In this document: positions 57,619 to 64,000 of the stretch, piece after piece
Numbering within the stretch: position 1 is the first letter of the stretch
Layout of the letters: every line of letters starts with the position of its first letter
From: Chersky-840 sp963848335
GTDB taxonomy: Bacteria > Actinomycetota > Acidimicrobiia > Acidimicrobiales > UBA8190
Direction: 5' to 3'
Length of the DNA: 64,000 bases
Assembly (NCBI GenBank): GCA_963848335.1
Contig: CAWKDD010000001.1
Coordinates: forward strand, 1,488,001 to 1,552,000
Program-made: the position numbers and the translations under genes
The notes under the pieces: model-generated
Told to the model about the DNA's origin: nothing
Seen by the model: the letters and a program-made list of their open reading frames with translations, nothing else
The model's database searches: none

Positions 57619-58590
57619 TCAGAACGACTGGGGGAGGGCCAGGCTGATGTGCTGGTAGCAGACGAGCAGGGCCGCCACTGTGAGCGGCACACCCATGCTC
57701 AGCACCACCCAAGACCAGGGACGCCGGCCCCGGCGCCAGCCGACGATGCCGAGGACCGCCGATATCACCGTCAGCGCGCCCCACACCCCGGCGGCACCGA
57801 CTTCGCCGCTGGTGCTCACGCCGCCGAGCCCGCCCGAGCCCTCTGCCCCACCGGCCAGTACCGGGGTGGTGGTCACCGGTGTGCTCGAGGCCGGAGAGCC
57901 GGGGAGGGTCGTGGTGGTGGGGAAGCTGGCCGAGGTGATGCTGGTCTTGAGCGTGGCCACCACCACCAGGCGCGTGGCCGCGCTGTAGCGCGGGTTGCAC
58001 GTCGTGAGGGTGAGCTCGGGGACCGACGACTGCGCCAGCACCGTGACGTTGGAGGGCAGCACCACGTGCGAGGTGACGACCTGGTAGTCGAAGATCCCCT
58101 GCGCGGTCTGGATGTAGATCGGGTCGCCGGCCTGCAAGGTGTTGAGGTCGTAGAACGGGGCGCCGTAGGTGGTGCGGTGACCGGCGATGGCGGAATTGCC
58201 CGCCTCCCCGGGCAGGGGCGTACCCACGTAGTGCCCCGGCCCCTGCTGGAGCTGCGCCTCGTCGGTGCCCTCGACGATGGCCACCCCCTCCATGCCCAGG
58301 CGGGGGATCGACAGCAGTCCGATGGGCGTCCCGACCCTGGGGGCGGCCGCCGGAGGGGCGACCCTGTTCACCAGAGAGGCCGGCGACCCTGTCGTCGTGG
58401 TCTCCCCGGGGGCGGTGGGCGTCGGGGCCGTGGTGGTGGTGACCGGCGAGTGGAGCTTGCCGGCCAGCTCGTGGCGAAGCTGGTTCTGGGCGTTGTGCTC
58501 GTACAGGGCCGTGCCCCACAGCTGGTAGGCCACGAACGAAAGACACAGCAGCCCCACCGCGATGAGGGAAAGCGCCACGCGTTTCAGCAC
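57619..58590 (-). CDS. Class E sortase
   Basis: A 323-residue membrane-bound transpeptidase from GTG 58590 (GAGGGGGG upstream). An N-terminal anchor helix (VALSLIAVGLLCLSFVAYQL) and a Thr/Pro linker precede the catalytic domain: LSIPRLGMEGVAIVEGTDEA, GNSAIAGHRTTYGAPFYDL with the catalytic His, and LTLTTCNPRYSAATRLVV with the catalytic Cys and Arg. TLTTCxPRY and the short domain are class E features. This class joins LAxTG proteins to the cell wall. Two proteins of this window end in LAFTG followed by a membrane helix, so they are candidate substrates. Two extra helices close the C-terminus, as in some actinobacterial sortases. Confidence 0.93.
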   Translation of the reverse strand: MLKRVALSLIAVGLLCLSFVAYQLWGTALYEHNAQNQLRHELAGKLHSPVTTTTAPTPTAPGETTTTGSPASLVNRVAPPAAAPRVGTPIGLLSIPRLGMEGVAIVEGTDEAQLQQGPGHYVGTPLPGEAGNSAIAGHRTTYGAPFYDLNTLQAGDPIYIQTAQGIFDYQVVTSHVVLPSNVTVLAQSSVPELTLTTCNPRYSAATRLVVVATLKTSITSASFPTTTTLPGSPASSTPVTTTPVLAGGAEGSGGLGGVSTSGEVGAAGVWGALTVISAVLGIVGWRRGRRPWSWVVLSMGVPLTVAALLVCYQHISLALPQSF

Positions 58591-58981
58591 CTTGACCCCC
58601 CTCACGGTGCCCCAGTTTACGGTTTCGATGGCCGTCGGGGTCGTCGGTACGCAAGGTGTTCGACTGCCCACGCAATCCGCTCCCGGAGGCCCCCGGACCC
58701 GGTGATATCCCCAATCGTGATGATGTAGCGCCACCCACCCGAGTCGTATTGTCAGTCACAGCGGCCGCAGGCCGTCCGTCGGTTGCGCGTACGCCGACGG
58801 CCGGTGGCCCTGAAGAAGCGTAGGGAAGCACCGCAACGGGGGAAGGGGGAAGAGCGGGATCAGGCGCAGGGGGATGGCACCATCCATTCCGGCGGCGTGA
58901 TAGGGATTCACCCGCGTCGGCGGCCGTGAGGCGCAGCCGGCGAGATGGCATCGGACAAGAGCCCAACACAAGGAGAAAATA
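58591..58981. other. Gene-free divergent spacer
   Basis: 391 bases between the sortase start and secreted protein C. AAGGAG at 58970-58975 serves the plus-strand gene. The middle is GC-rich with short repeats and could fold, but I could not match it to a known riboswitch. Open frames here lack initiation signals. Confidence 0.45.
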
Positions 58982-59596
58982 GTGAGCATTCGAAGGAAAG
59001 TGTTGCTTTCGGCGGCGGCGGTGGCATTGCCGCTGACGCTGATCGGCGTGGCCGGGGTCGGTCCTGCCTCTGCTGCGACCGCGGTCAACGCACCCGGAAG
59101 CCTGACCTGTACCGTCATGGCCGGCTCGGTCAAGTTCAAGCCCCCGCTCACGCTGACCGCTGGTGGGACGTCGGTCAGCGCCAAGGGGCACGCTCGAGCG
59201 GCTGCACCGGGACCGGCGGCGAGAGCGGCGTGACGGGCAAGTTCAAGGCCACCATCGCCAGCACCGGCACCGGCTGTGCAGGGCTGGCGGGCGGCACCTC
59301 AGAAGAGGTCTTCACGGTCAAGTGGAAGGGTGACCTCAACGGCGCCAAGGCCAAGTTCAACTCGAGCACCATCACCGTGCACGGCAGCACCATCGTGACC
59401 AGCAGCCACGGTGACGAGGGCTTCGAGCTTCCCGCTCCGGGTCACGCCGCCACGGTGACGACGGGCTCGTTCGCAGGCTCGACCTCGGTGGAGTCCTATG
59501 CCTACACCACCGAGACCGCCTCGGCGTTCATCTGCGGCGTGTGGGGCCGGCATCAAGTCCGTCACCATCGGCAGTGGGTCCATCAACCACATCTGA
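58982..59596 (+). CDS. Small secreted protein C (three frame breaks)
   Basis: GTG 58982 has AAGGAG seven bases upstream. Signal peptide SIRRKVLLSAAAVALPLTLI, cleavage near ASA-AT. The mature part starts APGSLTCTVMAGSVKFKPPL, then GGTSVSAKG(T)LSGCTGTGGE, GKFKATIASTGTGCAGLAG, FTVKWKGDLNG and a late ICGV. Four or five cysteines and the start CxVxxGxVxF match the plan of the two secreted proteins at 51.8-53.0 kb. Two extra bases near 59192-59200 and one near 59540 break the frame; removing three gives 204 codons. It is probably a normal gene with sequence errors. Confidence 0.68.
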
Positions 59597-59652
59597 TGTC
59601 GTGACGCCGAGGACCGACGACGCTGTCGGTCACCGGCAACACCGTTGGAGTT

Positions 59653-59682
59653 GCAGTACCTGAAAGAGCAGTACCTGAAGGA
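59653..59682. repeat. 15-base direct repeat
   Basis: GCAGTACCTGAAAGA (59653-59667) and GCAGTACCTGAAGGA (59668-59682), then a partial copy GCAGTGGCAGTACC. It lies between secreted protein C and the terminator hairpin and has no recognised role. Confidence 0.7.
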
Positions 59683-59708
59683 GCAGTGGCAGTACCGGTA
59701 GCAACGAG

Positions 59709-59743
59709 ATCCCGGGAGCGGGGCGACCCCCCGCTCCCGGGAT
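59709..59743 (+). terminator. Strong terminator hairpin
   Basis: ATCCCGGGAGCGGGG (59709-59723) and CCCCGCTCCCGGGAT (59729-59743) form a perfect 15-base stem with a 5-base loop, directly downstream of secreted protein C and upstream of the next surface protein. The T-run is absent, as is common in GC-rich actinobacteria. Confidence 0.85.
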
Positions 59744-59779
59744 TCTCGAACATTGAAACGATGCATTGGGGGGGAATAC

Positions 59780-61795
59780 GTGGAAGCGCGACGGGTGAAG
59801 CTGACCTCGAGACTCGGATTGGTCGGTCTCGCCGCCATCCTGACCGGGGGTCTCCTCCTCGGGACGTCCATGATCGCCGGAGCGGCGACGCCCGCGATCA
59901 CGTTCAAGGTGACCACCTCGGCCACCGGGACCTGCAGCGGAGCCACGTGCAGCAAGCTCGCCAAAGGTGACGTCATCGCCGTGAGCGGCACCGGCTTCAG
60001 CGCCAACCAGCTGGCCTCGATCCTCGAGTGCAACGACGACCCCGGCCAGCCCGTCGTCCTCTACCTCGGCAACTACGTCCCGGTCAGCTGCACCAAGATC
60101 GTGATCGTCGCCACCTCCAAGACCGGCACCTTCGGTCCCTCGAACTTCACCATGGTCACCGGGGTCACGGGCCCGCCGGCCAGTCCCTACCCCCCGACGT
60201 GCGTCGAGACCTCGACAGGCGCCACCACCACCACCTCGACCATCCCGAAGTGCACCACCTCGGGCAACGAGAACACCGACGCCGCCGCCTACCCCTGCCC
60301 ACCCACGGCCGCGCAGCAAGCGGCGGGTGACACCTGCGTGGTCGCCATCGGCGACATCCTGGGCGAGCGGGCGGTCGGGACCGTGCTCTTCGGCACTGAG
60401 GTCGTGACCTCCAGCACCACCGGCGGCGGCTCCAGCACCAGCGGGGCCACGTCGACCTCGGGTGCGACGACGACCTCGGGTGCGACGACGACGTCGACCA
60501 CCGGGGCCACCACCACGACGACCGGGGCCACCACCACGACGACCGGGGCCACCACCACGACGACCGGGGCCACCACCACGACGACCGGGGCCACCACCAC
60601 GACCGAAGCCCCGACGACAACGGAAGCCCCGACGACAACGGAGGCCCCGACGACAACGGAGGCCCCGACGACAACGGAGGCGCCCACCACCACCACGACC
60701 GGGGCCACCACCACGACCATGGCGCCGACCACATTGACGGGGGCCTACGAGCTGTACTGCCCCGGCACCCCGGTCGGCAACATCGCTCTCAACGACGCCA
60801 TGACCTCGGCCACCCTGTCGCCGTCCGCCCCCAGCGTGGGCCAGAGCTTCTCGGTGACCGGCTACCAGACCATGGTGAACCTGCCGTCGTCGATCGTGGG
60901 CGCGGCCGCCGCTCTGGGGAACTCGTCCATCTCCGGCTCGGCCACCGCCCAGGTGGACGCCAGCGGGGCCACTCCGACCAAGATCCCGGTGGGCCCGCTC
61001 AGCATCAACCTGCCCATACCGTCGCCGGTGCCGACCTCCGGGGTAGCGCTCTCCCTTCCCTCGACGCCCCAGACCGTGGGTCCGTTCAACGCCACCAGCA
61101 CCGGCATCACCATCCAGGAGGACTCGGCGGCCAGCCTGACCCTGGTGGTGTCGGGACAGAACCTGGCGCTCACCTGTAGCGCCTACCCCAACAACTCCGT
61201 GGCCACGGGCATCGTCACCGGGACGCCCCCGGGCAGTCCCATCGCCCCGGTGATCGCGGTGGCCGGCGGAGGGTCCTCGACCACCACCGCACCTCCCGCC
61301 GTCACCACCACCACCAAGGCCCCCGCCGGTGGCGGCGGCACCACGGCCCCACCGGCCAAGCCCGTCACCGCCTCTTCGGGCAGCCTGGCCTTCACCGGTA
61401 CCGGGCCCGGCATCGGGGTCCTGGGCGTGATCGGCGCCGCCCTCATCGTCCTGGGCTTCGCCCTCCTGGTCCTGGTGGACGCCCCTCGACGGGCCATGGC
61501 CCGCCTGGTGTTCCTCGGCCCCTCCACCGTGCGCCGGGTGCGGGCAGGTGACTGGGCGGAGAGATTGACTAGTCTCAACCCGATGCGCTGGAAGAAGACG
61601 CACGGCGAAGGCGTCCCGGACACGACGATCACGCCTCCGGCTCAGCCCGATGGCGGCGGCTCCCAAGGGTTGGCCGCCACCCGGGTGCGCGGGGTCGGTG
61701 ACCGGTTCTCCCGGGCTCCGGCGGCCGGACGCGAGCTGGCCCAGAACACGGCGAAGCACGCGGCGCGCGCCGCGCAGTGGCTCCTGGGGCGCTGA
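59780..61795 (+). CDS. Neocarzinostatin-like surface protein with LAFTG signal and cytoplasmic tail
   Basis: A 671-residue protein; GTG 59780 follows GGGGGGG, and TTG 59753 is less likely. Signal peptide to about residue 37, then a domain nearly identical in key segments to that at 27.9 kb (QLASILECNDDPGQPVVLYL, VPVSCTKIVI, YPCPPTAAQQAAGDTC, GDILGERAVGTVLFG). A Thr linker encoded by 21- and 18-base repeats follows. Next is a second domain beginning GAYELYCPGTPVGNIALND with a terminal LALTCSAYPNNSV. The sorting region reads SSGSLAFTG, a helix (VLGVIGAALIVLGFALLVLV) and then, unusually, about 95 further residues of basic sequence ending AAQWLLGR. The gene precedes a perfect terminator. It is a likely class E sortase substrate. 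Confidence 0.78.
   Translation: MEARRVKLTSRLGLVGLAAILTGGLLLGTSMIAGAATPAITFKVTTSATGTCSGATCSKLAKGDVIAVSGTGFSANQLASILECNDDPGQPVVLYLGNYVPVSCTKIVIVATSKTGTFGPSNFTMVTGVTGPPASPYPPTCVETSTGATTTTSTIPKCTTSGNENTDAAAYPCPPTAAQQAAGDTCVVAIGDILGERAVGTVLFGTEVVTSSTTGGGSSTSGATSTSGATTTSGATTTSTTGATTTTTGATTTTTGATTTTTGATTTTTGATTTTEAPTTTEAPTTTEAPTTTEAPTTTEAPTTTTTGATTTTMAPTTLTGAYELYCPGTPVGNIALNDAMTSATLSPSAPSVGQSFSVTGYQTMVNLPSSIVGAAAALGNSSISGSATAQVDASGATPTKIPVGPLSINLPIPSPVPTSGVALSLPSTPQTVGPFNATSTGITIQEDSAASLTLVVSGQNLALTCSAYPNNSVATGIVTGTPPGSPIAPVIAVAGGGSSTTTAPPAVTTTTKAPAGGGGTTAPPAKPVTASSGSLAFTGTGPGIGVLGVIGAALIVLGFALLVLVDAPRRAMARLVFLGPSTVRRVRAGDWAERLTSLNPMRWKKTHGEGVPDTTITPPAQPDGGGSQGLAATRVRGVGDRFSRAPAAGRELAQNTAKHAARAAQWLLGR
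60500..60676 (+). repeat. Tandem repeats encoding a Thr-rich linker
   Basis: Five 21-base units ACCGGGGCCACCACCACGACG (60500-60604; the last varies in its final base), then four 18-base units GA(A/G)GCCCCGACGACAACG (60605-60676), encoding Thr-Gly-Ala-Thr4-Thr and Glu-Ala-Pro-Thr3. Confidence 0.9.
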
Positions 61796-61822
61796 CGTCG
61801 GCACGTCGTAGCCAAGCACGCT

Positions 61823-61855
61823 GACAACGCCGCGCCCTCTGGGCGCGGCGTTGTC
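61823..61855 (+). terminator. Terminator hairpin
   Basis: GACAACGCCGCGCCC (61823-61837), loop TCT, GGGCGCGGCGTTGTC (61841-61855): a perfect 15-base stem 28 bases past the surface protein stop. No T-run follows. Confidence 0.88.
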
Positions 61856-62004
61856 GCGTCACCGTGGGCGCAGCCGAGCAGCGCCGCGGGGTTGTCCGGC
61901 AGTTGTGTCCGCATTGTTGCTGCCGAGCGCGCGGTGACACCGATACCACCGCAGACGACCGCACCGTCGAGTTCGGGACCCGGTCGTCGGAAGCGGGGGC
62001 CGAC

Positions 62005-62271
62005 ATGCAACGAGTGTTCCGGTGGGTGGACGTCGAAGGGGCTTCGGGGCGTCGCGCCGACGAGCGGTTCCCGAGTGCAAGCCTGAGGCCGACCGGTCTG
62101 GTGGTGTTCGCCATCCTCGACCGGCCGCGGGTCGAGTCCGTGCGCCGACCTGCCCAGCGGGCGCGATTCGATCCGGCCTGGGACCGGTCCTCGCACTCCG
62201 AGCGCGACACAGCCCCCCAGCGCTTGCGCCAGGCTGCCGGGCGCTCGGTGGACTGGCTTCTCGGCCGCTGA
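62005..62271 (+). CDS. Small basic protein ending WLLGR
   Basis: An 88-residue frame from ATG 62005 (GCGGGGGCC upstream); GTG 61864 would extend it, but that segment carries a CPHCCC cluster without further support. The sequence is Arg-rich (VRRPAQRARFDPAWDRSSHS) and ends RLRQAAGRSVDWLLGR, like the cytoplasmic tail AAQWLLGR of the preceding surface protein, suggesting that the two share a short C-terminal helix. It converges on the YfhO copy at 62302. Function unknown. Confidence 0.45.
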   Translation: MQRVFRWVDVEGASGRRADERFPSASLRPTGLVVFAILDRPRVESVRRPAQRARFDPAWDRSSHSERDTAPQRLRQAAGRSVDWLLGR

Positions 62272-62301
62272 CATCCGGGGGAGCGCGCCCGGTGGCGGCG
62301 C

Positions 62302-64000
62302 TCAGCGCCGTCGGCGCACCCGGCCCACGACCAGCGCGGCGAGCAGAGCGACGGCACTGGCGGCGGCCAGCGCCACCCCGGCGGTGAACGCCGCCGGGCG
62401 GTAGTGCAGCTCCACCACATGGCGTCCGGGCGGGACGCGGGCCTGGAGCATCGTCCCCGCATACGACGCCAGCGCCAGGGGGCGGCCGTCGACGGTGGCA
62501 CGCCATCCGGGCGAGTCGGTCAGATGCAGCCGGAGGACCTGGGCGCTCGCCGCGTGGGTCACGACCTTCCAGGTGGTGGGAGCGGGAGAGCTGACCCGGA
62601 GCACCGTCCCCGGCGCGTCGGGCGAGGGAAGCGCCCCACCGGGCCCGAGGGGGCACTCCACTGCCGCCCCCGCCCCCGGCACCCGGTACAGATCCTCGTC
62701 GCCGACGCGTCGGGCCAGGACCATGCCGCGGGGCGCGGCCGCGCCGCCCGGCACGAGCACGAACTCCACCCCGTAACGACGGGCCAAGGTGGCGGTGTCG
62801 AGGCCCGGGCAGAACACCAGGGGCGCTCCCGGCGTCGTCGCCCGCCGTCCCGTGAGCTGCTGCCACGAGCGGAAGTAGGCGCGCGGCACCATGGGGTCGT
62901 AGACGGCGAGCTCGTGCACGCCGTAGGCGACGTTGGCATTGGGAAGGATGCCGAGGGTGGGGGGGCTGTGACAGGCCTGCACCCCGAACCCCACGGTGGC
63001 GTCGCCCACCGTCTCGCGAAGCGCCGCCACGGCCGGCGTGGTGGGCAGGAAGGTGGGGCTCGAGGACACGAGCGGGGCCCCCGCGCTCACCAGGAAGGCG
63101 GTCTCGCACGCCAGCAGGACCGCCGCCACCCATGCGCCGGGCTCGGGACGTCGTCCCCCGAGGTGCTGATGACGGGGACGTCGGCTCCGGGCCGCCAGCA
63201 TCAAGGCACCCGCGCCCACCAGGCCCAGGACCGTCTCCGCCGTGGGCCACAGGAAGCTCCTCGACCGGATGACGGCTTCGGCCGGGGGGAGCCGGCCGCG
63301 GCCGAAGGCCCACACGGCCCCGAGCACCGCCCCCACGGCGACGAACCCCCCCGCCAGCCACCAGCGCACCGGACGCCGGCTCCAGGCGCGCACGAGCGCG
63401 TCGGTCCCCACGCCGGCCAGCACGGCCAGGGCGAAGGCCGTCTCGATGACGGCCCGGTGCCAGGCCACGCTCCGATTGCCGACGATGTCGTCGATCACCG
63501 ACACCACGGGAGCGGCGAAGGCGACGACCCCGGTGACCACGGCTACGGCCCCCAACGCCAGCACCTCGGGTCGGGAGCGACCGAGGAACAGGCCCGCGGC
63601 CGCCAGCACCAGCGCGATCACGCCCACGTAGGCGGCCGTCTCGGGATAGATGGAGGGCCCGAACCAGGTGTTGCCGGCCACGGGAAGCCCGTCGAACCCC
63701 TGGAACACGAGGTGAAGGAGATCGTGGGGGCGCAGCGCCCCGTAGGACTGCACCGCCGCCCCCTCGGAGGCCGAGCCCACCTGGAGGCCCGGAAGGGCCA
63801 GTGGAGCCGACAGCGCCGCCCCCGCCGCGGCGCCCAGGACGAGGTCGACCAACGGGCGCAGGACCGGCGTGGCCGCGTCGAGCCGTCGGGCCCGCACCAG
63901 GACCACGGCGACGAAGACGGCCAAGGCACCGCCCAGGAGCACCACCGCCTCGGGCTGCCCGGCATAGACGCAGAAGGCGAGCACGACAGCGAACAGGGCC
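62302..64000 (-). CDS. YfhO-family polytopic membrane protein (copy 3, partial)
   Basis: The C-terminal 566 codons or so of a third YfhO paralogue; the frame stays open to the window edge, so the N-terminus, including the conserved loop, is missing. Shared segments are VFQGFDGLPVAGNTWFGPSI, AVLAGVGTDALVRAW, PPAEAVIRSRSFLWPTAETV and the C-terminal domain LHLTDSPGWRATVDGRPLAL. The helices and spacing match the copies at 32.3 and 53.2 kb. It lies tail to tail with the small WLLGR protein. Confidence 0.85.
   Translation of the reverse strand, partial: ALFAVVLAFCVYAGQPEAVVLLGGALAVFVAVVLVRARRLDAATPVLRPLVDLVLGAAAGAALSAPLALPGLQVGSASEGAAVQSYGALRPHDLLHLVFQGFDGLPVAGNTWFGPSIYPETAAYVGVIALVLAAAGLFLGRSRPEVLALGAVAVVTGVVAFAAPVVSVIDDIVGNRSVAWHRAVIETAFALAVLAGVGTDALVRAWSRRPVRWWLAGGFVAVGAVLGAVWAFGRGRLPPAEAVIRSRSFLWPTAETVLGLVGAGALMLAARSRRPRHQHLGGRRPEPGAWVAAVLLACETAFLVSAGAPLVSSSPTFLPTTPAVAALRETVGDATVGFGVQACHSPPTLGILPNANVAYGVHELAVYDPMVPRAYFRSWQQLTGRRATTPGAPLVFCPGLDTATLARRYGVEFVLVPGGAAAPRGMVLARRVGDEDLYRVPGAGAAVECPLGPGGALPSPDAPGTVLRVSSPAPTTWKVVTHAASAQVLRLHLTDSPGWRATVDGRPLALASYAGTMLQARVPPGRHVVELHYRPAAFTAGVALAAASAVALLAALVVGRVRRRR

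Noticed and set aside
58621..58981. Riboswitch in the spacer upstream of secreted protein C or the sortase
   Set aside because: GGGTGAATCCC on the minus strand recalls c-di-AMP and cobalamin elements, but the remaining conserved segments are not there.

Overview
The window is a contiguous stretch of very GC-rich DNA with many GTG/TTG starts, purine-rich ribosome binding sites and a single tRNA. The order uvrA - uvrC - rapZ - yvcK - gap - pgk - tpiA - secG is the conserved actinobacterial arrangement. With the nadA, RCC1-repeat, YfhO and MBG-repeat proteins it suggests an actinomycete, most likely of the Acidimicrobiia type (inference; no 16S rRNA is present).

Layout. (1) 1-13.5 kb is a housekeeping block: the end of uvrA, a SnoaL-like protein, nadA on the other strand, then uvrC, rapZ, yvcK, gap, pgk, tpiA, secG and a solute-binding lipoprotein, closed by tRNA-Leu(GAG). 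whiA, usually found after yvcK, is absent here. (2) 13.6-17.3 kb is a small accessory patch next to the tRNA: a xis-like remnant, a 47-residue zinc-ribbon protein, hypothetical exported proteins and an HSL-type esterase preceded by two inverted repeats. (3) 17.4-23.7 kb is a dipeptide/oligopeptide ABC transporter: binding protein, two permeases and a convergent gene fusing both ATPases. (4) 23.7-36.5 kb holds surface and envelope genes: two neocarzinostatin-like proteins, a sulfotransferase and a glycosyltransferase, an SGNH esterase, an RCC1-repeat protein, a YfhO-type membrane protein and a Tat-exported phosphoesterase. (5) 36.5-44.4 kb has a DUF929 thioredoxin-like protein, a cold-shock protein, a MacB-like exporter, a DUF4352 lipoprotein and a methyltransferase. 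(6) 44.6-51.4 kb is one giant exported gene with 7 RCC1 repeats, an Ig-like domain and about 19 MBG/YDG-type repeats. (7) 51.7-64 kb has three small exported proteins, two more YfhO paralogues, a LuxR-type regulator with degenerate GGDEF-like and receiver-like parts, a class E sortase and a neocarzinostatin-like protein with an LAFTG sorting motif.

How it fits together. The class E sortase at 57.6 kb and two proteins ending in the same Ser-Gly-Ser-Leu-Ala-Phe-Thr-Gly motif plus a membrane segment (23.7 and 59.8 kb) form a plausible enzyme-substrate set. YfhO proteins, sulfotransferase, glycosyltransferase and many exported repeat proteins point to an elaborate cell surface.

Data quality. Single-base frame breaks cluster at 5.2-13.4 kb, 43.4-51.4 kb and 59.2-59.6 kb. 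Nearly all that I could place are one extra G or C, and removing them restores uvrC, gap, pgk, a binding protein, a methyltransferase and a small exported protein to whole codon numbers. I treat these as probable sequence errors and annotate the genes as intact but frame-broken.
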